Origin: an uncultured Porphyromonadaceae bacterium
GTDB taxonomy: Bacteria; Bacteroidota; Bacteroidia; Bacteroidales; Barnesiellaceae
Length of the DNA stretch: 64,000 bases
Assembly (NCBI GenBank): GCA_900538555.1
Contig: UPYI01000018.1
Location: 1-64,000 of the forward strand
Direction: 5' to 3'
Shown: positions 1-6,668 of the stretch, piece by piece
Position numbering within the stretch: position 1 is the first letter of the stretch
Layout of the letters: each line of letters begins with the position of its first letter
Translations under genes and position numbers: made by a program
Notes under the pieces: generated by a model
Database searches by the model: none
Told to the model about the DNA's origin: nothing
What the model saw: the letters and a program-made list of their open reading frames with translations, nothing else

Positions 1-98
1 TCGCTATATTTGTAGAATATAGGAGGCGGCTCGGCATAATCCAATCGTGAAAATTTCATTTTCCCTTTTGCTTCTGCTCTCGCCTTTCGCTATATTTG
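1..98 (+). repeat. Type A palindromic promoter element, two -7 boxes
   Basis: Two TATATTTG boxes lie 86 bases apart (5-12 and 91-98). Between them is the element common to this window: an arm with GGCTCGGCATA, a short AT-rich centre, and an arm with TTCTGCTCTCGCC. The second box has a TTG 20 bases upstream (68-70), a complete Bacteroidetes promoter for the gene starting at 117. The first copy is cut by the window edge. CTATATT and AATATAG form an inverted repeat over the first box (4-22). Confidence 0.7.
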
Positions 99-116
99 CC
101 AATAAAACCAAAAGCT

Positions 117-1067
117 ATGAATTTATCAAGGTGTAAGCGATTACTTTACGCAATCGGTTTATCGACACTTATTTGGTGTCCGCAACAAGGAAATGCCAAA
201 GTGCTTTTCTCCGAAGATTTCGACTACCCGATCGGAGAATCATTGGAAAACCAAACAGGATGGGAAGCCAGTGTTACCGGATATTATCCGATCTCCATTA
301 CCAACGCACCGGAGTTTGCCGGTTATCACCAACAAGGTAATGCCGTTTGTCTGAATGGTGCAAGTTATCAGGTGCGTACGGCGTTCGAGAGTGTAACCGA
401 AGGATCGTGCTATGTCGCATTCGTGTGCCAATATTTTTGGTCGGACAAGAACCAATATTTCTTTGCGCTATGGGATGGGAAACCGGATGTTTACAATTTC
501 CCTGGACGTATATACGGAGCCTTAGACGGAAGCATGGGGCTTAGTTTTTCCAAAAATACCGACGCGGTGTACAGCGAGCAGAGTTTCGACTCTATGGAGG
601 GAAATCCCGTGCTTGTGGTATTACGCTATGACATTATTGCCGGAGAGAACAACGACCAAGTACGATTGTATGTACTGGATAAAGTCGTTGCCGAAGAACC
701 GGAAACCGCAACAATCGGTCCGTTGTCCAACACCGGCGGCGAAGATATTACGCCTTCGGGCATCGTACTCCGTCAATTCAGCGCCGGAGCCTATTTCGTC
801 CTCGACGGGATCCGCGTAGCAACTACTTGGAAAGAGTTGTTTCCCGCCCCAAGCGGCATAACAAATGCAGCAGACGGCAAAATCGACATCTATTCTCAGA
901 ACGGAAATATCCGTATAACGGGGGCAGAAGGCGAGACTGCCCGGATATACAACCTGCAAGGAGTTCTCATTGCATCGCAAACCGTAAGAGATGAAACGAT
1001 AACGGGTAATTTCGACCATGCCATAATTGTTCGCGTAGGAAATACGGCTAAAAAGATTCTGCCGTAA
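117..1067 (+). CDS. Secreted protein with C-terminal type IX sorting-like domain
   Basis: A protein of 316 residues of unknown function. It opens with a basic stretch and a hydrophobic segment ending in QQGNA, a likely signal peptide. The mature part starts VLFSEDFDYPIGESL, a pattern common at the start of concanavalin-like/LamG-type jelly-roll domains of secreted Bacteroidetes proteins. The last 60 residues (IDIYSQNGNIRI, then ARIYNLQGVLI, ending KKILP) look like a T9SS type A sorting domain, so the protein is probably exported by the Por system and anchored or released at the surface. I chose ATG at 117; an in-frame TTG at 96 overlaps the -7 promoter box at 91-98 and cannot be the start. 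This leaves a leader of only about a dozen bases. A type C repeat follows the stop codon. Confidence 0.7.
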   Translation: MNLSRCKRLLYAIGLSTLIWCPQQGNAKVLFSEDFDYPIGESLENQTGWEASVTGYYPISITNAPEFAGYHQQGNAVCLNGASYQVRTAFESVTEGSCYVAFVCQYFWSDKNQYFFALWDGKPDVYNFPGRIYGALDGSMGLSFSKNTDAVYSEQSFDSMEGNPVLVVLRYDIIAGENNDQVRLYVLDKVVAEEPETATIGPLSNTGGEDITPSGIVLRQFSAGAYFVLDGIRVATTWKELFPAPSGITNAADGKIDIYSQNGNIRITGAEGETARIYNLQGVLIASQTVRDETITGNFDHAIIVRVGNTAKKILP

Positions 1068-1077
1068 AAGTTCATAA

Positions 1078-1170
1078 AATAAACTGCAAGCCGAGTACAG
1101 AAGCCGTCAAGAGAAACCTGAACGGATTATGCTGAGGCGCAGCGTTTGTTGAAAACTAAAAGTTTAAAAT
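1078..1170. repeat. Type C palindromic element
   Basis: About 90 bases beginning AAAATAAACTGCAAGCCGAG and ending AAAAGTTTAAAA. The centre is an imperfect hairpin (CCGTCAAG, loop, CCTGAACGG). The outer arms GCCGAG...CAGAA and TTATGCTGAGGCG are those of the other elements in this window. It starts just after the stop of the preceding secreted-protein gene. Related copies are at 27305-27490 and, inverted, at 31725-31823. Confidence 0.65.
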
Positions 1171-1175
1171 ATAAA

Positions 1176-1331
1176 GGCGAGAGTAAAATCAATTTGTGAA
1201 GTTTTCATTTTCCCATTTGCTTCTGCTCTCGCCTTTCACTATATTTGTAGAATATAGGAGGCGGCTCGGTATAGTCAAATTAAAAATTCCATTTTCCTAT
1301 TTGCCTCTACTCTCGCCTTTCACTATATTTG
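1176..1331 (+). promoter_or_regulatory. Two tandem type A promoter elements
   Basis: Two complete promoters lie 84 bases apart: TTG 1217-1219 with TATATTTG 1240-1247, and TTG 1301-1303 with TATATTTG 1324-1331, each with 20 bases between. The TCTGCTCTCGCC-like arm fills the spacer, and the GGCTCGGTATA arm lies between the two promoters. An inverted repeat (CTATATT, TGTAG, AATATAG) covers the first -7 box at 1239-1257. Both promoters point at the gene beginning at 1408. Confidence 0.7.
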
Positions 1332-1407
1332 CATATTGAAAAAAGGATTGTATATGAACGAAAACCCAGTCCTTTTTTACAAAGTCTAAACATCTAACCT
1401 TCCGGCT

Positions 1408-2691
1408 ATGAACAAACAAGAAAGAGAGCGAATCATCGCGTTGGTAAAACGGGAAGTAGTTCCGGCTATCGGATGTACGGAACCGATTGCCGTTGCATTA
1501 TGTGTCGCCAAAGCAACAGAACTATTAGGCTGTTCCCCCGAAAGCATCCGCGTCGCATTGAGCGCGAATATTCTGAAAAACGCCATGGGTGTAGGGATTC
1601 CCGGAACCGGAATGATCGGGCTTCCGATTGCCATCGCATTGGGCAGCCTGATCGGAAAATCGGAATATCAACTCGAAGTATTGAAAGAGGTGACGCCAAC
1701 TGCCGTAGAGGAAGGAAAAGCATTGATCGACAAACATATTATCGACATCTCGCTAAAAGAAAATATTTCCGAGAAACTATATATCGAAGTAGCTGTTGCC
1801 GGTAACGGAAATACGGCGACTGCCATCATTGCCGGCGGTCACACCCGGTTCGTATATCTGGCACAAAACGACACGGTTTTATCGGATATCAGACAATCGG
1901 GCGATAACGAAACGGAACAAGATTGCGCACCCGATCTCACCCTGCGAAAGGTGTATGAGTTCGCAACTACGGCACCTCTTGAAGAGATCAGTTTTATTGT
2001 CGAATGCGCCCGCCTGAATAAGGCGGCTGCCGAAAAGTCTTTTTTGGACGATTACGGGCACGGGCTTGGGAAATCATTGCGTGGAAAATTCGAACGCGAA
2101 ATTATCGGCGACAGTATTTTCGCACACATGTTGTCCTATACTTCGGGGGCATGCGATGCCCGTATGGCTGGTGCCATGATCCCGGTAATGAGCAATTCGG
2201 GCAGCGGCAATCAAGGTATATCCGCCACCATGCCGGTAGTGATCTTCGCCGAAGAGAACGGCAAGTCGGAAGAGGATCTGACCCGTGCTTTGATGTTAAG
2301 CCACTTGACGGCGATCTATATCAAACAAAGTCTGGGCAGGCTTTCGGCATTATGCGGATGCGTAGTTGCAGCCACCGGATCGAGTTGCGGCATCACCTAT
2401 CTGATGGGTGGTGACTATCGGCAAATATCGTTTGCCGTACAAAACATGATTGCCAATCTGACCGGTATGATTTGCGACGGAGCAAAACCGAGCTGTGCGT
2501 TGAAAGTGACCAGCGGTGTTTCGACCGCCGTCTTCTCCGCCATATTGGCAATGGAAAACAAATGCGTAACTTCGGTCGAAGGCATCATCGACGAAGATGT
2601 AGATAAAAGTATTCTGAACCTGACCCGGATCGGATCGCAGGGAATGAACGAAACCGACCGGCTGGTACTCGATATCATGACCGGGAAATAG
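1408..2691 (+). CDS. CyuA/UPF0597-family L-cysteine desulfidase-like enzyme
   Basis: A protein of 427 residues matching the UPF0597 family, which includes the E. coli cysteine-catabolic enzyme CyuA (YhaM) and is related to the alpha chain of Fe-S L-serine dehydratase. The N-terminus has the family motif AIGCTEP with Cys23. The second half has a glycine-rich stretch (MSNSGSGNQG) and the cysteine-bearing segments CGCVVAATGSSCG and ICDGAKPSC, as expected for binding a [4Fe-4S] cluster. The likely reaction is breakdown of L-cysteine to pyruvate, sulfide and ammonia in the cytoplasm; the exact substrate cannot be read from sequence. It appears to be a single-gene unit driven by the two tandem promoters just upstream. 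Confidence 0.8.
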   Translation: MNKQERERIIALVKREVVPAIGCTEPIAVALCVAKATELLGCSPESIRVALSANILKNAMGVGIPGTGMIGLPIAIALGSLIGKSEYQLEVLKEVTPTAVEEGKALIDKHIIDISLKENISEKLYIEVAVAGNGNTATAIIAGGHTRFVYLAQNDTVLSDIRQSGDNETEQDCAPDLTLRKVYEFATTAPLEEISFIVECARLNKAAAEKSFLDDYGHGLGKSLRGKFEREIIGDSIFAHMLSYTSGACDARMAGAMIPVMSNSGSGNQGISATMPVVIFAEENGKSEEDLTRALMLSHLTAIYIKQSLGRLSALCGCVVAATGSSCGITYLMGGDYRQISFAVQNMIANLTGMICDGAKPSCALKVTSGVSTAVFSAILAMENKCVTSVEGIIDEDVDKSILNLTRIGSQGMNETDRLVLDIMTGK

Positions 2692-2715
2692 CCACCATGA
2701 CCGAGTCGTAAGTAG

Positions 2716-2748
2716 TAAATAAAAAAGACGGATTCGCAATCTGCGTTT
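2716..2748 (-). terminator. Probable terminator of the nitrilase-family gene
   Basis: Read on the minus strand, a bulged hairpin (ACGCAGATT, GCG, AATCCGT) is followed by CTTTTTTA, just after the stop of the gene ending at 2752. It also lies just after the converging gene's stop and may serve both. Confidence 0.5.
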
Positions 2749-2751
2749 CTG

Positions 2752-3531
2752 TTACATAAGGCTGAAACGATCGGCATCTTTCCATACCGGAAATTTTTGG
2801 CGGAAACGCAGCAACCGCTCACCGTCGAGTTCGGCTGTGATCGTCTGCTCCACATACGGCTCTGTTTCGGCTATTATATTGCCTTTTTCATCGACAATCA
2901 TCGAATCACCCCGATATACCAATGACATGCCGTCCGTCCCTACCCGATTCACACCGCACACGAATGCAGCATTTTCGATAGCCCGTGCCACCAGCAAACT
3001 ACGCCACGCATGAACCCGCGACTGAGGCCAAGAGGCGACGAACAGTAACAGATCGTAAGCGTTATCGACATTGCGACACCAGACAGGAAACCGCAGATCG
3101 TAACAAATCAGCAAGCGGATCTTCCAGCCTTTATACTCCACGATCGGTGATTCCGATCCCGCCGAAAAACGAGAACCTTCCTCTCCCATCCGGAAAAGGT
3201 GATGTTTGTCGTAGTACGCAACATCGCCATCCGGTAATACGATAAATCCCCGATTATAGCATCGGTCGCCGGTACGTCCGATAAAGCTACCGGCAATTGC
3301 CAGATCGTGTTGTCCCGCCCACCGACGAAGCGAGGTCATTGTCGTTCCGTCGTTCCACTCGGAAAGCGATTCGGCATTCATCGAAAATCCGGTAGTGAAC
3401 ATTTCGGGCAATACCACCAAATCGGTTTTCCCTGCCAACGAAGAGATATTCGCCTCTTGTTTATAGAGATTCGCACTTGTATTTTCCCAGAAAATATCGG
3501 TTTGAATTAAAGATACACGCAAAGGTTCCAT
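2752..3531 (-). CDS. Nitrilase-family amidase (omega-amidase/YafV type)
   Basis: A carbon-nitrogen hydrolase of 259 residues. The catalytic triad of the family is visible: Glu43 in LPEMF, Lys108 in YYDKHH and Cys142 in LICYDLRFP. Length and the motif order ICYDLRFPVW and ASWPQSRVHAW fit the YafV/Nit2-like branch. Members of that branch hydrolyse omega-amides such as alpha-ketoglutaramate, a repair step linked to glutamine and methionine salvage. There is no signal peptide, so it acts in the cytoplasm. It lies downstream of the acyltransferase gene on the same strand, but a hairpin terminator (3557-3592) separates them, so it may be transcribed separately. Confidence 0.82.
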   Translation of the reverse strand: MEPLRVSLIQTDIFWENTSANLYKQEANISSLAGKTDLVVLPEMFTTGFSMNAESLSEWNDGTTMTSLRRWAGQHDLAIAGSFIGRTGDRCYNRGFIVLPDGDVAYYDKHHLFRMGEEGSRFSAGSESPIVEYKGWKIRLLICYDLRFPVWCRNVDNAYDLLLFVASWPQSRVHAWRSLLVARAIENAAFVCGVNRVGTDGMSLVYRGDSMIVDEKGNIIAETEPYVEQTITAELDGERLLRFRQKFPVWKDADRFSLM

Positions 3532-3556
3532 AAGTTCGATTGTTTAAAACGAAACA

Positions 3557-3592
3557 GGAGGCAGATCGTTCCGAAAAACGACATGCCTCCTC
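3557..3592 (-). terminator. Hairpin terminator between acyltransferase and amidase genes
   Basis: On the minus strand, AGGAGGCATGTCGTT and AACGATCTGCCTCCT form a long stem around TTTCGG, with one bulged base, followed by GTTTCG. It lies just downstream of the acyltransferase stop at 3616. The T-run is poor, so termination may be partial. Confidence 0.6.
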
Positions 3593-3615
3593 TTTCCTAT
3601 TTTTCAAATTCCCAT

Positions 3616-4164
3616 TCAATCGCCGACCGAAAAATTTTCGGGATAACGCCCGTTAAAATCGCGGTAATACGCCTTGATCTCTTTCATATCGGCTTCGATA
3701 TCGCCGGTCGGTTCTATCATCCGGTTCAGCCCGATCCGCTTGTATTTATAATCGATATATGCCAATACAATCGGTACTTGGGCTTCCAACGCGATATAAT
3801 AGAATCCGCGTTTCCAGTCCGGATTCCGTTTACGAGTGGCTTCCGGCGTGATCGCTACGGCAAAACGATCGTTCGAACGATACATCCGTACCAATTGCTC
3901 TACCAAGTCGGTCTTGCGGCTACGTTCTACCGGCACACCTCCCATCGAACGGAACAACGCTCCCAAAGGAAAGAAAAACCAGTCTTTCTTCATCAAGAAG
4001 CCGGCTTTACGGCCAATCGAGAGATATGCCAACTTACCCAATATAAAATCCCAATTGCTGGTATGCGGAGCTACGCAAATAACACATTTGGGATAATCGG
4101 GCAACAAAACGTCTACCGTCCACCCGAATAATCGCAACATGAAACGGCTAAACGACCGCATCAT
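3616..4164 (-). CDS. PlsC-like 1-acyl-glycerol-phosphate acyltransferase family protein
   Basis: An acyltransferase of 182 residues. The motif HTSNWD (His34 to Asp39) is the catalytic HX4D box, GGVPVERS is the second block that binds glycerol phosphate, and TPEATRKRNPDWKRGFYYIA is the third block, where EGTR is usual. The N-terminal part is amphipathic, consistent with peripheral membrane attachment. It is shorter than a standard PlsC (about 240) and resembles the small acyltransferases of Bacteroidetes that acylate lysophospholipids or related amphiphiles. The substrate is uncertain. It begins 8 bases after the stop of the small gene at 4173-4454, so the two are probably co-transcribed. Confidence 0.75.
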   Translation of the reverse strand: MMRSFSRFMLRLFGWTVDVLLPDYPKCVICVAPHTSNWDFILGKLAYLSIGRKAGFLMKKDWFFFPLGALFRSMGGVPVERSRKTDLVEQLVRMYRSNDRFAVAITPEATRKRNPDWKRGFYYIALEAQVPIVLAYIDYKYKRIGLNRMIEPTGDIEADMKEIKAYYRDFNGRYPENFSVGD

Positions 4165-4172
4165 ATCTTTTA

Positions 4173-4454
4173 TTATTTGCTAAGGGCTGTCAGTTCTTCG
4201 AAGATTCCGTCTATTGCCGCATCGAAATCGTCACGTAATTTCTTATAGTAGGCTTTCACCATTTTGGGATCTTTTCCGCCATTGGCACCCACACGTCTCA
4301 GAAAATCATCCTGAATACCCAAGATTTTGCCCATCAACTTTTCGGTCTTCTCAACGTCCGTACCCGGTACCAGATATTTGTTGCACAGGCATTCCGACAG
4401 CAACTCTCCTGCTACAAAATTTATTTCTTTCTTTAAAGTTCTTTTGTTTGCCAT
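4173..4454 (-). CDS. Small conserved hypothetical protein, 93 residues
   Basis: A soluble, mostly helical protein starting MANKRTLKKEINFVAGEL, with a Cys pair (ECLCNKY) and a charged C-terminus. I do not recognise a functional domain. The longer in-frame start at 4517 was not used because it would read through the promoter region at 4484-4491. Three stacked minus-strand promoters lie upstream. It is followed closely by the acyltransferase gene, so it is the first gene of a small operon. Confidence 0.65.
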   Translation of the reverse strand: MANKRTLKKEINFVAGELLSECLCNKYLVPGTDVEKTEKLMGKILGIQDDFLRRVGANGGKDPKMVKAYYKKLRDDFDAAIDGIFEELTALSK

Positions 4455-4483
4455 AATTTCTTCATTTAAAAAGTTAGTAAATA

Positions 4484-4680
4484 CAAAGATAATGCAAACC
4501 GAGACTAAGACATCCATTGGGATTGAATGACTATGCCGAGATACAACTTATCTTTGCTTTTTATGCAAAGATAGCGCAAGGCGAGAGCAGAGTCAAATTT
4601 ATTTGAACTATGCCGAGCCGCACCTATATTCGCACATAGTGCAAAGATATAAAAAGGCGAGAACAGAAACAAATGGAAAA
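4484..4680 (-). promoter_or_regulatory. Stacked minus-strand type A promoter elements
   Basis: Read on the minus strand there are three TATCTTTG boxes (plus-strand CAAAGATA at 4484-4491, 4566-4573 and 4642-4649). The second and third have TTG at exactly 20 bases (plus-strand CAAA at 4594 and 4670). Between the boxes are the shared arms (GGCGAGAGCAGA, ATGCCGAG) with the central palindrome CAAATTTATTTG at 4594-4605. TATCTTTGC and GCAAAGATA also form an inverted repeat around 4549-4573. They point at the operon of the small protein and the acyltransferase. Confidence 0.7.
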
Positions 4681-4682
4681 CG

Positions 4683-4800
4683 AACATTTTCGAGCAAAGC
4701 CGAACTTGTTCGGGCTATGCCGAAGCGAGGAAAGGTGTATGAATATGAAGTCTTGCATTTTGATTATGCCGAGCCGCATCCTAATTTCGATGGAAACAGG
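4683..4800. repeat. Type B palindromic element, partly degenerate
   Basis: It contains CGAACATTTTCGAGCAAAGC, a perfect central stem CCGAAC-TT-GTTCGG (4700-4713), then CTATGCCGAAGCGAGGAAAGG, as in the type B elements at 24.6, 49.1 and 58.2 kb. A second, decayed unit follows, with TTATGCCGAGCCGCA. I see no gene between 4800 and the promoter at 4939. Confidence 0.55.
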
Positions 4801-4938
4801 CACGCCGAAATTCAAACACCGACTCGATAAAGAAGCCCATAACCCGCTTTCTCCGAACATTCTACGCATAAAATTCGTATAAATATGAAATATATAAAAA
4901 ACAACTGCTTTTTTCTTAGGAAGAAGCAATATTTTATG

Positions 4939-4946
4939 TAACTTTG
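4939..4946 (+). promoter_or_regulatory. -7 box for the glycogen gene pair
   Basis: TAACTTTG, matching TAnnTTTG, 36 bases before the glycogen synthase start. No clear TTG is seen at the expected distance upstream, so the call rests on the -7 box and its place. Confidence 0.45.
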
Positions 4947-4981
4947 CCCCCGCAAAATCAGAACTGATATACATTAATATT

Positions 4982-6646
4982 ATGGAAATTACAAAGAACA
5001 GTCCTGATTATATCTTTGAAGTTAGTTGGGAAGTTTGCAATCTCGTAGGCGGAATATACACCGTACTATCGACGAAGGCTAAAACTTTACAAAAGATATA
5101 TAAGGATAGAATAATTTTTATCGGTCCGGATGTTTGGCAAGAGAAGAAGTCGCCCTATTTCTCTGAATCGAAGACACTTTTAAAGGAATGGCGAGACAAA
5201 CTGGTTCTCCCACAAGAAATGAAAATACGTGTCGGGCGATGGAACATACCAGGTAAACCTATTGCCATATTGGTTGATTTCAGGCCGATGTATAGTTGCA
5301 AGAACGAACTATACGGACAACTGTGGAATTTATACGGTGTTAATTCACTTCCTGCATACGGCGATTACGACGAAGGTTGCGCATTCGCTTACTCTTCGGC
5401 ATTGGTGATCGAAAACTTTTATCGTTTCATTCAAGGCGAACGGCTGAACGTAGTCGCACACTTCAACGAATGGACTACTGCCGCCGGATTGTTGCACATC
5501 AAACACAATCTGCCCAAAGTAGCCACCATATTCACGACACACGCCACCTCTATCGGACGGTCGATTGCCGGTAACGAGAAACCGCTATACGATTATCTGG
5601 CGGGATATAACGGCGATCAAATGGCGGAAGAGCTGAATATGGTATCGAAACATTCGATCGAAAAACAGGCGGCATTGCAAGCCGACTGCTTCACGACCGT
5701 AAGCGACATTACAGCCCGGGAATGTACCCAACTGTTGGACCGCAAGCCGGACATAGTTACCCCGAACGGATTTGAAGAAAACTTCGTTCCACAAGGCGAA
5801 GCATACAAGAAAAGCCGCAAACAGGCCCGGGAACGTCTGCTGGCTATTGCCGGAGCCCTGCTCGGCTATAAGCCCTCGCCCAAAGCATTGCTGGCAGCGA
5901 CATCGGGACGTTACGAATATCGCAACAAGGGCATCAACCTGTTTATCGACGCATTGAAACGACTGTCGCAACGAAACGACATCAAACGCGAAATCATAGC
6001 ATTCGTAATGGTTCCGGCTTGGGTCGATGCTCCGCGCGAAGATCTGAAAGAGCGTCTGGCATCGAAAAAGAGTTTCGATACACCTCTGACCGATCCGGTC
6101 ATCACACATACATTGTTCAATTACAATCAGGATAAAGTTGTAAGCCAACTGCATTATTTAGGATTGAACAATGCTGCCGATGCTCCGGTGAAAGTGATAT
6201 TCATACCCTCGTACCTGACCGGTAACGACGGCATAGTGAACCTGCCCTACTACGAAGTATTGCCCGGACTGGATGTCACGGCATTCCCCTCATACTACGA
6301 ACCGTGGGGATATACCCCGTTGGAAAGTGTGGCTTTCGGCGTGCCGACAATCACCACCGAGCTCTCCGGATTCGGACAATGGATAATCGGCAGGAACGAA
6401 AACGGGTTGAAAAATTCGGGTGTGGAAGTTTTACATCGTACCGACTCGAATTTTGAAAAGGTTTCCGAGAATTTAGCGGACAGCCTGTTTGAAATCTCGA
6501 AATGTCCGGCAAAAGTCAAAGCAGAAATGAATCTTGCCGCCCGGAAGACGGCGCAAGAAGCCGAATGGAAAAAGTTCATCGTTTATTACGAGGAGGCTTT
6601 CGACATTGCATTAACAAACGCCCAAAACAGAAATTCAAAATCGTAG
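4982..6646 (+). CDS. Glycogen synthase, GT3 family
   Basis: A glycosyltransferase of 554 residues of the GT3 family, the type found in fungi and animals and in Bacteroidetes, not the ADP-glucose-using GT5 type of E. coli. Motifs include FEVSWEVCNLVGGIYTV at the N-terminus, FTTHATSIGRSIAG in the middle, and YYEPWGYTPLESVAFGVPT near the C-terminus with the conserved Glu440. It extends alpha-1,4-glucan chains from a sugar nucleotide in the cytoplasm; UDP-glucose is usual for GT3. The phosphorylase gene starts 22 bases downstream, so synthesis and breakdown of storage glucan are encoded together. Confidence 0.88.
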   Translation: MEITKNSPDYIFEVSWEVCNLVGGIYTVLSTKAKTLQKIYKDRIIFIGPDVWQEKKSPYFSESKTLLKEWRDKLVLPQEMKIRVGRWNIPGKPIAILVDFRPMYSCKNELYGQLWNLYGVNSLPAYGDYDEGCAFAYSSALVIENFYRFIQGERLNVVAHFNEWTTAAGLLHIKHNLPKVATIFTTHATSIGRSIAGNEKPLYDYLAGYNGDQMAEELNMVSKHSIEKQAALQADCFTTVSDITARECTQLLDRKPDIVTPNGFEENFVPQGEAYKKSRKQARERLLAIAGALLGYKPSPKALLAATSGRYEYRNKGINLFIDALKRLSQRNDIKREIIAFVMVPAWVDAPREDLKERLASKKSFDTPLTDPVITHTLFNYNQDKVVSQLHYLGLNNAADAPVKVIFIPSYLTGNDGIVNLPYYEVLPGLDVTAFPSYYEPWGYTPLESVAFGVPTITTELSGFGQWIIGRNENGLKNSGVEVLHRTDSNFEKVSENLADSLFEISKCPAKVKAEMNLAARKTAQEAEWKKFIVYYEEAFDIALTNAQNRNSKS

Positions 6647-6668
6647 AATCTATATAAACCAAAATTAT

